A stretch of 64,000 nucleotides of DNA, from NCBI GenBank assembly GCA_009711705.1, contig VENG01000001.1, positions 1-64,000 on the forward strand. The letters run 5' to 3'. The stretch's first letter is position 1. Every line of letters starts with the position of its first letter. Below are positions 24,613 to 32,359 of the stretch, piece after piece. The DNA is from Bacillota bacterium (GTDB taxonomy: Bacteria; Bacillota; Desulfotomaculia; Desulfotomaculales; VENG01). The translations under genes and the position numbers were made by a program. The notes beneath the pieces were generated by a model that did not search any database, had not been told where the DNA came from, and was given only the letters and a program-made list of their open reading frames with translations.

Positions 24613-25554
24613 ATTAAAAACACAGATGTCCAGGCATTGATCAAAGCTCATTACGAATCCGAAGAGGAATTCCATAATGTTGTTGACAGAATAATAAAAA
24701 CCGAAGAGAGCACCGGAAAAAGAACATCAGCCGACAGGATAAGGGCAACATTTAATAATCATTCGGGTAAAAAACGTAACGGATATACCGTTAAGCCGCT
24801 GCACGAACTGTCAACTATAAATAAATCAAACCAAAACATGGTTGAAGTGCGCCGGTCCGACATTACCCTACCGGATGTAATAGCCTCTCAAGAGGTTATA
24901 ACATCTATTAGTGAAGTAATTAATGAGTTTAAGAACAAAAAGATCCTCAATAATTATGGACTTGAGGCTTTAAATAAGATATTGCTTAGCGGGCCGCCCG
25001 GTGTTGGCAAGACGTGGACAGCCATGGCCATAGCCGGGGAATTAGAAATGGATATAGTCTTTGTACGGTGGGACAGCCTAATCAGTTCGTACCTCGGTAG
25101 TACCGGCAACAATATACGTAAGGTTTTTGAGGCGGTAAATGCAAAACCGGTGGTTCTTCTCTTGGACGAATTTGACGCTGCGGGAAAAGACCGGGGTGGC
25201 AATGAGCAAGAAGTAGGGGAGATGTCCCGGGTAGTCATTAACATCCTTCAAAACATTGATATGTTCCCGCCGGAATCTTTTTTGTTAGCGGCCACAAACC
25301 ATGGCCACCTTCTTGATACGGCTATCCCTAGAAGATTTGTAGTTGTAAACCTGGAACTTCCAGGAGAAGATGAACGCCGGAGATTGATTCAGTATTATTC
25401 AAAGGGGCTGCCTGTTTCAATTGATCTGGATGAGTGGCTCAAGAAGACTGATGGGTTAAGTGGAGCTGAAATAAGAACAAAAATCCATCAGGAAGCTAAA
25501 CGGGCGATTCTTAAGAACGATAGTGAGTTTATGTCGGTGGCTACATTATTATAG
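24613..25554 (+). CDS. AAA-family ATPase
   Basis: An AAA ATPase of 305-313 residues. Walker A is LSGPPGVGKTWT (near residue 120), Walker B VVLLLDEFDAAGKD, followed by sensor 1 AATNHG, the arginine finger AIPRRF, and an LSGAEI sensor 2 region. The family remodels proteins or nucleoprotein complexes; a role in element maintenance is possible. The first standard start is TTG 24637 with no good site. ATT 24613, seven bases after GGTG, gives an extra KNTDVQALI leader; I favour it but cannot prove it. Confidence 0.85.
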   Translation: MKNTDVQALIKAHYESEEEFHNVVDRIIKTEESTGKRTSADRIRATFNNHSGKKRNGYTVKPLHELSTINKSNQNMVEVRRSDITLPDVIASQEVITSISEVINEFKNKKILNNYGLEALNKILLSGPPGVGKTWTAMAIAGELEMDIVFVRWDSLISSYLGSTGNNIRKVFEAVNAKPVVLLLDEFDAAGKDRGGNEQEVGEMSRVVINILQNIDMFPPESFLLAATNHGHLLDTAIPRRFVVVNLELPGEDERRRLIQYYSKGLPVSIDLDEWLKKTDGLSGAEIRTKIHQEAKRAILKNDSEFMSVATLL

Positions 25555-25765
25555 ACGAAAAGACGTAATAAACCTAATAAAGGTTTTAGAATTGGCCGCA
25601 GAAAGAGCCTTCATCAATGGCAACAGATTAAACGACCTGGGTTGTAGAGATGTAAGCAGAGGGAAGTTTCTCTTTGTAATAGAGTCTGTCGTCAATAATG
25701 TTGCCATAAAATTGAGAGTTCCCATCAATAAATTGATTGATATGGAGAAGTTACGTAATTTATAG
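25523..25765 (+). CDS. Hypothetical protein overlapping the ATPase gene
   Basis: An 80-codon frame overlapping the end of the ATPase gene by about 30 bases. The later part (LIKVLELAAERAFINGN ... FVIESVVNNVAIKLRVPINKLIDM) looks like a real helical protein, but no ribosome binding site supports a start. It may be a coupled small gene or a frameshifted tail. Confidence 0.4.
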   Translation: MSLCRWLHYYRRKDVINLIKVLELAAERAFINGNRLNDLGCRDVSRGKFLFVIESVVNNVAIKLRVPINKLIDMEKLRNL

Positions 25766-25803
25766 AACGGTTGCGCGAGCCTTTTTAGGAGGGAGGATGG
25801 AAA

Positions 25804-26271
25804 GTGCCTGAACCTAAAGAGCATATTCATATTCAAAATCCATCAAATGACATTGACGAAGTAATTGGTTGGATGCGTGATAATGATATCCAAAAGCTGA
25901 CCAACAAGCTAGAATGCTACGACCGTCTTTTAAGGCAGTTACCCGACAGAGAAGATATGGGGAACTTGGAAAAACGGATTATTCAAAATATCTATTTTGT
26001 GGTAATTAAATCCATTAAGGATTCCTTTGATTTTTTAGGTGAACTTGATGAATTTGATGATAATGTTCGTACTGCTATTAAAATACGGGACAACAGCATG
26101 AAAGTTGAGGCGGCATTAGGATTCGCGGATTTCGTGGAAAAGGCAACGTTTACCGGTAGTTACTATGAAGAAAAGGAGAAAATAAAAGCGTGGCTGGAGG
26201 AATACCGTGAAGCAAACTCTGGATCAGAAGAAGTCGCTGCAACTCGTGAAACTGATGATATCAATTCCTGA
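25804..26271 (+). CDS. Hypothetical helical protein
   Basis: A 155-residue acidic, largely helical protein. GTG 25804 has GGAGGGAGG at good spacing. No domain recognised. It lies between the ATPase and another unknown gene on the same strand. Confidence 0.6.
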   Translation: MPEPKEHIHIQNPSNDIDEVIGWMRDNDIQKLTNKLECYDRLLRQLPDREDMGNLEKRIIQNIYFVVIKSIKDSFDFLGELDEFDDNVRTAIKIRDNSMKVEAALGFADFVEKATFTGSYYEEKEKIKAWLEEYREANSGSEEVAATRETDDINS

Positions 26272-26350
26272 GGGATTTAAGCCAGTCTAAGGGGAATAAA
26301 GAACATTAAAATAAACAAAAGGAACATATTCCAAAGGGGGGGGTGAAAAA

Positions 26351-26899
26351 GTGTCCGGACATGAAAAAGAAATTCTTACGAAGGAAAAACATGATGCTTT
26401 AGTGTTGGGAGCAAACCTGCTCATAGAGGAACTCTTTAAAGATTTGGTCAGGATAGAAAAAGGGGAATCAATAAGTGATTGTGATGCTTTACAGGATTAT
26501 CTTCCAAGTCAGTTCAGGCATTATTATACCGGACTTTTTGTCACAAAATTTATTGTCTGTGTTGTAAGAATGGCAGACCGTATTGCAACGTGGGAGGATG
26601 GAACAATTCCTGCATCAACAGCGGAAAATATGGCTCTTGGAGCTATCATCGACAAGGCAAAGATAAAGTTGGAGCTTAAAGCAGATAAAAATGGATATCC
26701 GGTAGACATGGATTATGATCTGTTTGAAGATGTTGTTTCACCCGACCTTGATTACGCGATATTATTTGACCCAAAATACGATGGCATCGAGGACACTCAG
26801 GAAGCTGAATACATGGGAATGGCTCTTAAACCGCCTGAATGGTTCGAACCTATATATGGTGATGTACACCCTTACGTTAAAGATGACCCGAAGTTATAG
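26351..26899 (+). CDS. Hypothetical acidic protein
   Basis: A 182-residue acidic protein starting at GTG 26351 behind GGGGGGGTG. No domain recognised. A hairpin ACCGC / GCGGT (26941-26956) follows and may end transcription. Confidence 0.6.
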   Translation: MSGHEKEILTKEKHDALVLGANLLIEELFKDLVRIEKGESISDCDALQDYLPSQFRHYYTGLFVTKFIVCVVRMADRIATWEDGTIPASTAENMALGAIIDKAKIKLELKADKNGYPVDMDYDLFEDVVSPDLDYAILFDPKYDGIEDTQEAEYMGMALKPPEWFEPIYGDVHPYVKDDPKL

Positions 26900-26959
26900 G
26901 ATTTGTAGGGAAAAAAACTCCACTCCGTGAAAACCTATTTACCGCTTTTTGGCGGTTTA

Positions 26960-27014
26960 CCTGTCCAAAGTGTAAAAACTTTGGGATCAGGATGAAGCCT
27001 TAAGGCTGAGACGG
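26960..27014 (+). pseudogene. 3' remnant of a second cas12m copy joined to a CRISPR-repeat tail
   Basis: Bases 26960-26993 match 29596-29630 of cas12m at about 32 of 35 positions with one gap. The matching part encodes the second zinc-finger cysteine pair (TCPKCK) and the start of RuvC-III. It is followed about 12 bases later by CTGAGACGG, the 3' end of the CRISPR repeat. The rest of the copy is lost. Confidence 0.65.
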
Positions 27015-27126
27015 TAGGAGTTGGTAGCATCTTTATGCTAAGTAGTTGAAAAACTCTGCATTACTTGTTCTAAATTACAGAATATGGTATAATTTTGTTA
27101 AACATAATTTTAGGGGTGAAAATCCC

Positions 27127-27459
27127 ATGAATTTTTTAAATCCTTCCGAAAGAAAAGCACTGAATGAATTTTCTTCAAGGGTGAAGAGTGCTCTTAGTGA
27201 TAATTTGATTGATCTCAAGTTTTTTGGGTCTAAATCAACCGGTAAATTTCATGATCAATCTGATATTGACGTGCTGTTAATTGTCAATAAGAGAGATGAG
27301 AATATCCTAGATATCGTGAGTGATGTTTTGTTAGACGTAGAGTTGAAATACGCTTCTAAGATCTCTCCTGTGGTACTTTCAACCGCAGAATTCTTAAAGA
27401 ATCAACAACATCAAACCTTGTTTTATCATGAAATAACCCGGGACGGTGTAACGTTATGA
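27127..27459 (+). CDS. MNT-type nucleotidyltransferase (antitoxin)
   Basis: A 110-residue minimal nucleotidyltransferase with FFGSKSTGKFHDQSDIDVLLI (GS-x-x-x-G plus SDID), the catalytic core of MntA proteins. In MNT-HEPN systems it modifies and silences the HEPN RNase. The ATG at 27127 follows TAGGGGTGA; a longer in-frame reading to 27046 lacks support. It overlaps the HEPN gene by four bases. Confidence 0.87.
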   Translation: MNFLNPSERKALNEFSSRVKSALSDNLIDLKFFGSKSTGKFHDQSDIDVLLIVNKRDENILDIVSDVLLDVELKYASKISPVVLSTAEFLKNQQHQTLFYHEITRDGVTL

Positions 27460-27845
27460 TTGAGGATATGGATCTGGCCCGATACCGAATTCAGAAAGCA
27501 TATGATCATCTTAAATCAGCGGAAATTCTTTTTAATGCTGGCATGTATAACGATTCCCAAGGACGTTCTTATTATGCCATGTTTAACGCTGCAAGAGCGC
27601 TTTTAGCTTTAAAACAACTTGACAGCAAAAAACATAGCGGTGTAATCTCTCTATTCAATCAACACTTTGTTAAAACCGGTATAGTTGACCGAACAGCTGG
27701 CAGGAACTTTAACAAAGCCAGAGTAAAACGGGAATCATCTGATTATGCTGATTTTTATGTAGTCAGTAAAGACGAATCGTACCACCAGTTAGAAACGGCG
27801 AAAAGCTTTGTGGAACTCATAAAATCGACTCTGGAAAAATGGTAA
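27456..27845 (+). CDS. HEPN-domain toxin
   Basis: A 129-residue HEPN protein with the conserved RSYYAMFNAARALLAL helix, KHSGVISLFNQHFVKTG and the RESSDYADF stretch of the RNase motif region. It is translated from ATG in the ATGA overlap with the MNT gene, forming a two-gene toxin-antitoxin module. The module lies between the cas12m remnant and intact cas12m. Confidence 0.87.
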   Translation: MIEDMDLARYRIQKAYDHLKSAEILFNAGMYNDSQGRSYYAMFNAARALLALKQLDSKKHSGVISLFNQHFVKTGIVDRTAGRNFNKARVKRESSDYADFYVVSKDESYHQLETAKSFVELIKSTLEKW

Positions 27846-27946
27846 TTAGTGCAGTGATTAAGGCTCATTACTAAAGCAAATAAATACAGGATATAATACC
27901 AATACCTTCGCGAATTACCTTCCTGTGAAAGAAGGAAGGGACTCCT

Positions 27947-27971
27947 AACCGCCGTTTGGCGGTTTTTTTTT
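27947..27971 (+). terminator. Terminator between HEPN gene and cas12m
   Basis: Stem AACCGCC / GGCGGTT with a GTTT-type loop followed by nine T. A related hairpin (ACCGC / GCGGT) lies at 26941-26956, upstream of the cas12m remnant. Confidence 0.88.
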
Positions 27972-28001
27972 GTTTAAGGGCCTTTTGAAGGGGGGAGAAA
28001 T

Positions 28002-29681
28002 ATGTTTGGCCGTGAATCCAAACCTTGTAAGGTTTACGAATATGGTTGTTTACAACCGGTGGCCGGGGAGGAGATTTTAATCGAAGAAATGCACCGCCGG
28101 CAGAAACTTTGGAATAAACTTGTAGAGATTGAGCGGGCCCACCGTGAGAAGGTGCGGGAAATATTGGTGGTGCCGGATGACCCGGTGACACCTCTCATGG
28201 ACAGGTTAAAAGAACTCCGGAATCAAATCAAGCTGGCCCGTAAAAAAGAACGAACCGGCAAAGTAGATGTTACAACGTTACAGGGGCAGGCCCGGGAATT
28301 ACGAGAGCAAATAGCAACAGCAAAGATGCAAAGAAACGAGGCAAAAAAACTCGCCCGGGAATCTAATAAAGGTGCCTTGGACCAACTGGAGAAAGAACGG
28401 CGTGAAGTAGTCAAGGCAGCCACTAAAGCCAGTGGATTGTACTGGGTTAACGCTGAAGAAGTGAGAAATAATTATGAAATTGCCCGCAGGCGTGCGATGC
28501 GGGATAAGACGGAATTAAAATTTCACCGGTGGGACGGAACCGGGAAAGTTACCGTTAGGTGGCAGAAGGGGCTTGCAATACCCGGGGCCTTTGAAAGCGA
28601 TACACGCATGCAAATTGATCCTGTGCCGGTAGAGGCTTGGGAACACTCTAAAAGAAGTGTGCGAAGAAAAAAATCCCGTACCAAAATACGCCTACGGGTT
28701 ACTTCCGACGAAAGAAAGAAACCCGTTTGGGTAAAGCTTCCCATGGTAATGCACCGTCCAATACCGGCAGAGTCAGAAATAAGGTGCGCTTCTATTATCC
28801 GGGAAAAAGTCGGACGCAAATACAGGTATAAAGCAGTCATTACCGCAACCATCACCAACGCTTTCCCGTTGCACGGAAATGGAACAATCGGTATTGACCT
28901 GGGCTGGCGTCAGGTAAAGGATGGTTTGCGAGTTGCATATTGGGCAGATGACCGGGGAGAGCACGGGCAATTATTACTTGAACCGGAAATACTTCATGAA
29001 TTCAATAAACTACCTGATTTGCGAGCCATCAGAGATAAGCATTTTAACGAGATCAAATCTGAGCTCAGCGCCTGGGCGGCGAATAATAATAAGCCGGATT
29101 GGCTTACAGAGGAATTAAAAACAATAAAGGCCTGGCGCTCCCCGGGGCGATTGGTAGCACTAATCTTCCGTTGGAGCGTGCAAAGATTTGAAGGCGATGT
29201 GGAAATATACGAAAAGCTGGAATACTGGCGTAAGCGGGAAAACCACCTGTATGACTGGGAAGCAAATTTGCGCGACCAGGTACACCGTAGACGGCGGGAG
29301 ATTTACCGCATATTTGCAGCGGATATTATTAAAAAATATGGCACTGTAGTGTTAGAAGATTTTGACCTTCGAAAAGTAGCCAGAAAAAAAGATCCAGAAG
29401 AAGGAACCCGTGGTTCGCTGCCCATGGATAAGCAAAGATTTATCGCATCGGTGAGCGAATTGAGGCTGGCAATTCAAAATGCTTGTGCCCGGGCAGGTGC
29501 GGCCGTTTACACAGTAGACGCAAAATACAGCACTGTCGAGTGTTATGAATGTGGCCACCGGGAGAATTTTGATGCATCGGTTAAATTAATGAGAACTTGT
29601 CCGAAGTGTAAAAAGCTTTGGGATCAGGATTATAATGCTGCTATTAATTTATTGCACAGGGGACTGGAAGTTCGCAAATAG
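28002..29681 (+). CDS. cas12m: Cas12m-like CRISPR effector (type V-M, formerly V-U1/C2c10)
   Basis: A 559-residue protein, longer than ordinary TnpB (about 400) and close to known Cas12m. The N-terminus VYEYGCLQPVAGEE and the charged coiled coil (residues 60-150) lead to GLYWVNAEEV and the HRWDGTGKVTVRWQ block typical of the V-U1 group. RuvC-I is IGIDLGWRQ (Asp299), RuvC-II VVLEDFD (Glu452), and RuvC-III LWDQDYNAA (Asp541/Asp543). A zinc finger uses Cys514, 517, 533 and 536. Known Cas12m binds DNA under crRNA guidance and mainly blocks transcription. Here the acidic RuvC set looks intact. GGGGGGAG precedes the ATG; a CRISPR array follows 90 bases downstream. No cas1 or cas2 was seen. Confidence 0.85.
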   Translation: MFGRESKPCKVYEYGCLQPVAGEEILIEEMHRRQKLWNKLVEIERAHREKVREILVVPDDPVTPLMDRLKELRNQIKLARKKERTGKVDVTTLQGQARELREQIATAKMQRNEAKKLARESNKGALDQLEKERREVVKAATKASGLYWVNAEEVRNNYEIARRRAMRDKTELKFHRWDGTGKVTVRWQKGLAIPGAFESDTRMQIDPVPVEAWEHSKRSVRRKKSRTKIRLRVTSDERKKPVWVKLPMVMHRPIPAESEIRCASIIREKVGRKYRYKAVITATITNAFPLHGNGTIGIDLGWRQVKDGLRVAYWADDRGEHGQLLLEPEILHEFNKLPDLRAIRDKHFNEIKSELSAWAANNNKPDWLTEELKTIKAWRSPGRLVALIFRWSVQRFEGDVEIYEKLEYWRKRENHLYDWEANLRDQVHRRRREIYRIFAADIIKKYGTVVLEDFDLRKVARKKDPEEGTRGSLPMDKQRFIASVSELRLAIQNACARAGAAVYTVDAKYSTVECYECGHRENFDASVKLMRTCPKCKKLWDQDYNAAINLLHRGLEVRK

Positions 29682-29770
29682 GCGGTCTTTTTATACGATA
29701 ATAATATTTGCGAAGATTTATGGTAATGAATATGGTTTCTGAATGCGCCATTACTGCATTTTGCGTTCGG

Positions 29771-29956
29771 GTTGCAATGCCTGGCTCAGGGGCTTTAAAA
29801 CTGAGAGACGAACGAAACGGGCACAGATTCTATTATCAATGAACAAGTTGCAATGCTTAGCTAAGGGGTTTTAACACTGAGACCGTGATGCACTGGTGGA
29901 GTATATAACTAACAAACAAGTTGCAATGCCCAACTCAACTGACAAAAGCAATTGAC
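29771..29956 (+). CRISPR. Short CRISPR array, first segment (three repeats, two spacers)
   Basis: Repeats of about 37 bases start at 29771, 29847 and 29920. All begin GTTGCAATGC, and the first two end CTGAGA(C/G). An internal stem CTCAG-N11-CTGAG is perfect in the first and weakened in the second. The third repeat is diverged in its 3' half, as terminal repeats are. Spacers are 29808-29846 (39 bases) and 29884-29919 (36 bases). An AT-rich leader-like stretch lies at 29684-29770, and the direction is the same as cas12m. Confidence 0.82.
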
Positions 29957-29981
29957 AATTACAAGTGATATTACATATAAT
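29952..29981 (+). promoter_or_regulatory. hicA promoter overlapping the terminal CRISPR repeat
   Basis: TTGACA (29952-29957) and TATAAT (29976-29981) are 18 bases apart, a perfect-consensus promoter. The -35 hexamer uses the last bases of the degenerate third repeat. It would drive hicA and hicB. Confidence 0.75.
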
Positions 29982-30000
29982 AGCATTGGTGGTGATTTTG

Positions 30001-30261
30001 TTGTCAAAGTTGCAAAAACTTTACCGTAAAATAAAGAACAATCCAAAGGCTGTTAGCTTTCGGGATCTTGATAAACTACTGGCTTTTGCTGGATTTAAAG
30101 TGAGACAACCAGGAGGTGGTTCCAGTCATTATTTCTATAAGAAAAAGAACAAGTGTATTTCGGTACCATATAAAAGACCATATGTCCGTGAATATTATGT
30201 GAATAGAGTAATAGAACTCTTGGAAGGAGAGTTGGATTTTGAAAATCAAGAGGGACATTAA
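30001..30261 (+). CDS. hicA: HicA-type mRNA interferase toxin
   Basis: An 86-residue HicA-like protein with a double-stranded RNA-binding-like fold. The catalytic region is GGGSSHYFYKKKNKCISVPY, with the conserved His. It starts at TTG 30001 behind GGTGGTGA. It is slightly longer than the usual ~60 residues at the N-terminus. It overlaps hicB by 23 bases. Confidence 0.85.
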   Translation: MSKLQKLYRKIKNNPKAVSFRDLDKLLAFAGFKVRQPGGGSSHYFYKKKNKCISVPYKRPYVREYYVNRVIELLEGELDFENQEGH

Positions 30262-30601
30262 TTATTACATGAATTTACCCTACACCATTTTATTAAAGAG
30301 GTATCCTGACGGAGTCTATTTTGCTGAGGTAAAGGAATTACCCGGCTGCATGACGGAAGCAGACACCAAAGAGGAAGTTTTGTTAATGATTGATGATGCC
30401 ATGCGCGGATGGTTGGAAATTGCCATTCATGACGGCAGAGATATACCTGAGCCAGTAGATGAGAATTTTTCCGGAAGAATTCTCTTGCGAACACCCAAAT
30501 CTCTGCACAAAGCTTTACTTGATAAAGCAAAGAATGAAGGTGTGAGCTTAAATCAATACCTGGTCTACCAGCTTTCAAAATCAGTCCAGTGTAATGAATA
30601 A
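30239..30601 (+). CDS. hicB: HicB-type antitoxin
   Basis: A 120-residue HicB protein: an N-terminal partial RNase H-like fold with PDGVYFAEVKELPGCMTEADTKEE and a C-terminal ribbon-helix-helix (TPKSLHKALLDKAKNEGVSLNQYL) for DNA binding. It starts at TTG 30239 behind AAGGAG. It neutralises HicA and represses its promoter. Confidence 0.87.
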   Translation: MKIKRDINYYMNLPYTILLKRYPDGVYFAEVKELPGCMTEADTKEEVLLMIDDAMRGWLEIAIHDGRDIPEPVDENFSGRILLRTPKSLHKALLDKAKNEGVSLNQYLVYQLSKSVQCNE

Positions 30602-30638
30602 AGTGAATTGATTATTACGGAAAGGAGGTCCCATTAAT

Positions 30639-31034
30639 ATGGATGATTTAAACCGTCATTTAAGGGAATTACTCCAAGATCCCGAATTTGAAAAAGCTTG
30701 GCAAGAAGGTGAGCAGGAATACAGGGAAGAAAAAAGACAAATAAAGACTTATGCTGTGGAAGGTGAGTTGGACCGTTTTCTTGATACTCCTGACAACCAC
30801 GAGGAATTAGTTAGTAAGAGTGAGGCATATAGGAACGTTAAATATCCAGTGAAATCAACCAGACTACCGGAAGGTGAATGGCTGGCCGAACACCCTGATT
30901 TACCGGGGTGTAAAATTCATGGTTCAACACAGAAAGAGGCCATTGCCAATTTAGAAGAGGTTAAACTCTCCTGGATTTACGCAGCCATGGCCGAAGGCAG
31001 AAATATACCGAAACCTAGAACAGGGAAACAATAG
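30639..31034 (+). CDS. Second HicB-like antitoxin (orphan)
   Basis: A 131-residue protein. The C-terminal half (EGEWLAEHPDLPGCKIHGSTQKEAIANLEE) is HicB-like, while residues 1-60 are a separate charged helical part (LRELLQDPEFEKAWQEG). It has no HicA partner of its own. GGAAAGGAGG precedes the ATG. Its stop codon abuts the next CRISPR repeat directly. Confidence 0.8.
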   Translation: MDDLNRHLRELLQDPEFEKAWQEGEQEYREEKRQIKTYAVEGELDRFLDTPDNHEELVSKSEAYRNVKYPVKSTRLPEGEWLAEHPDLPGCKIHGSTQKEAIANLEEVKLSWIYAAMAEGRNIPKPRTGKQ

Positions 31035-31120
31035 TGTAATGCCCAGCTCAGGGGACTGGTTACTGAGACGGATATGTAAAGACTCTATGACTACCTGATT
31101 TTTTATATTGCAATGCCCAG
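31034..31120 (+). CRISPR. CRISPR array, second segment (one full and one partial repeat)
   Basis: A repeat at 31034-31069 has the same blocks as the first segment: AATGCCCAGCTCAGGGG, a variable loop, then CTGAGAC, so the CTCAG / CTGAG stem is kept. A 37-base spacer follows, and a truncated repeat TTGCAATGCCCAGC begins at 31107. The 73-base period equals that of the first segment. The two segments are most simply one array split by the hic genes. Confidence 0.75.
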
Positions 31121-31141
31121 CGATGAAAGGAGTGAACGCAT

Positions 31142-31564
31142 ATTTCTATCCTGGTTACAGTATCCATGTTCATGCTGTTATTTAACAAACCATTTAGAAA
31201 ATTTGTTGTTGTCTGTCCCATAAAAGAACCCAGTTATAATATATCAAGTATTTTTGTCTTTTTACTAACCTTTGCCACAGCACTATTGTTGTTTGAAAAG
31301 GCAGAAGTAATCTCATCAATCGAACAACTAATCCCCTCCGCAGCAATTGCCGGCGCGGCAGTAATACTCTACAACCTGGGGGTTCAAATAACTATCATGC
31401 TGCGCCGAGGGAAAAAGGATGTCAGGTGGGTAGTATACTGCTGGAAGAATATTGCCTTCATCTCTTTAGCTGTAATTGCCGGCGTATTAATAACCCTAAA
31501 TGCTCCCGTCGAAAACCTAATTATAGTAGGAGCTTTGTCGTTCTTCTTTTGTATGGTCAAATAA
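31142..31564 (+). CDS. Membrane protein at the start of the secretion region
   Basis: About 131-140 residues with four hydrophobic segments. The first ATG in frame (31166) lacks a ribosome binding site. AAGGAG at 31127-31132 is ideally placed, nine bases away, for an ATT at 31142, giving the start M/I-SILVTVS. No family recognised. It leads into the PrgI/VirB4 gene set and may be part of that machine. Confidence 0.6.
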   Translation: MSILVTVSMFMLLFNKPFRKFVVVCPIKEPSYNISSIFVFLLTFATALLLFEKAEVISSIEQLIPSAAIAGAAVILYNLGVQITIMLRRGKKDVRWVVYCWKNIAFISLAVIAGVLITLNAPVENLIIVGALSFFFCMVK

Positions 31565-31609
31565 TCAGCCCAAATAACATCGTCTTTCACTATCAGGTTT
31601 TGCTTTATT

Positions 31610-31633
31610 CCGCGTTTTTAGCGCGGTTTTTTT
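31610..31633 (+). terminator. Terminator before the conjugation operon
   Basis: Stem CCGCG / CGCGG followed by seven T. It separates the four-span membrane protein from the pilin-like gene. Confidence 0.82.
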
Positions 31634-31673
31634 GTTTTTTGAGGCCAAATAACAATAAAATGGAGGGATAAAA

Positions 31674-32042
31674 ATGTATCCACAAAGGAAAACCGCACTA
31701 ATCACCCTGATTGCCTTAACGGTATTATTGTTCACATGTGGTATTGCATACGCTGATAACGGTGCAACCCCTGAAATCGATTTTGATCAAGGTACAATCG
31801 AAACCGGTACCACATCCGGGGACGATCTTGAAGCCAAGGTAACAAAGGTTTGGAACTATATAATGGTGGGTGTGGCCTTTGTAGTAGCCTGGAACATAAT
31901 ATCAAATGCTTTGGCCCTTGGCAGCAAAAACAGCAGCAAGCGGGCAGAGGGTGGCGAAGGTTTGGCAAAGTCCGTAATAGGTGCTGTAATCGCCTTCGGC
32001 GTCTGGAAAATAGTTGGCTGGGCTATGGGGGTCTTGGGGTAA
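31674..32042 (+). CDS. VirB2/TrbC-like pilin subunit
   Basis: A 122-residue protein: a signal peptide (LITLIALTVLLFTCGIAYA), a short acidic part, then two hydrophobic spans separated by a basic loop, the layout of T4SS pilins. A PrgI gene follows at once (TAATG overlap), which strengthens the call. Confidence 0.75.
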   Translation: MYPQRKTALITLIALTVLLFTCGIAYADNGATPEIDFDQGTIETGTTSGDDLEAKVTKVWNYIMVGVAFVVAWNIISNALALGSKNSSKRAEGGEGLAKSVIGAVIAFGVWKIVGWAMGVLG

Positions 32043-32359
32043 TGAGAAATTATCAAGTCCCCATCCAGTTTCGGCAAGAGACAAAACCTTTTGGAGGTGT
32101 CCTTAGTTTAAGGCAGTTCTTTTATATAACTTTTGGGTTTGGACTCGGTTGTATGTTTTGTTACCCTATTCCCTGGGACATTGCCTGGATAATTCCCAAA
32201 GCAATATTATTTTTGTTGCCTATTGGTTTGTCTATTCCCCCGGGTTTCAAGCGAATCGAAAAATACGACTGGTACCTGGATAGGTACTTACTACTCAAAT
32301 GGCATTTCTATGTTAGCAGAAAGGAATTTTCGTGGCGCAAAAAGGCAGGTGGGGAATAA
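32042..32359 (+). CDS. PrgI-family (VirB3-like) membrane protein
   Basis: A 105-residue protein with the N-terminal YQVPIQFRQETKPFGGVLSLRQFFY block and two spans, typical of PrgI. These proteins join VirB4 in Gram-positive conjugation systems. ATG 32042 overlaps the previous stop. Confidence 0.82.
   Translation: MRNYQVPIQFRQETKPFGGVLSLRQFFYITFGFGLGCMFCYPIPWDIAWIIPKAILFLLPIGLSIPPGFKRIEKYDWYLDRYLLLKWHFYVSRKEFSWRKKAGGE

Noticed and set aside
28002..29681. Calling the nuclease an ordinary IS605/IS607 TnpB
   Set aside because: It is about 150 residues longer, has the V-U1-type N-terminal and middle blocks, no tnpA or transposon ends were seen, and a repeat-spacer array follows.
29884..30001. Partial similarity of the second spacer (GCACTGGTGGAG) to the hicA leader (GCATTGGTGGTG), suggesting direct targeting of hicA
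   Set aside because: The match is about 10 of 12 bases, lies away from the spacer's 5' seed end, and overlaps a ribosome binding site rich in common GGTGG sequence. Chance is the simpler reading without experiments.
31132..31185. A 17-codon GTG leader frame before the membrane protein
   Set aside because: It shares the ribosome binding site with the ATT start and has no codon pattern suggesting an attenuator.
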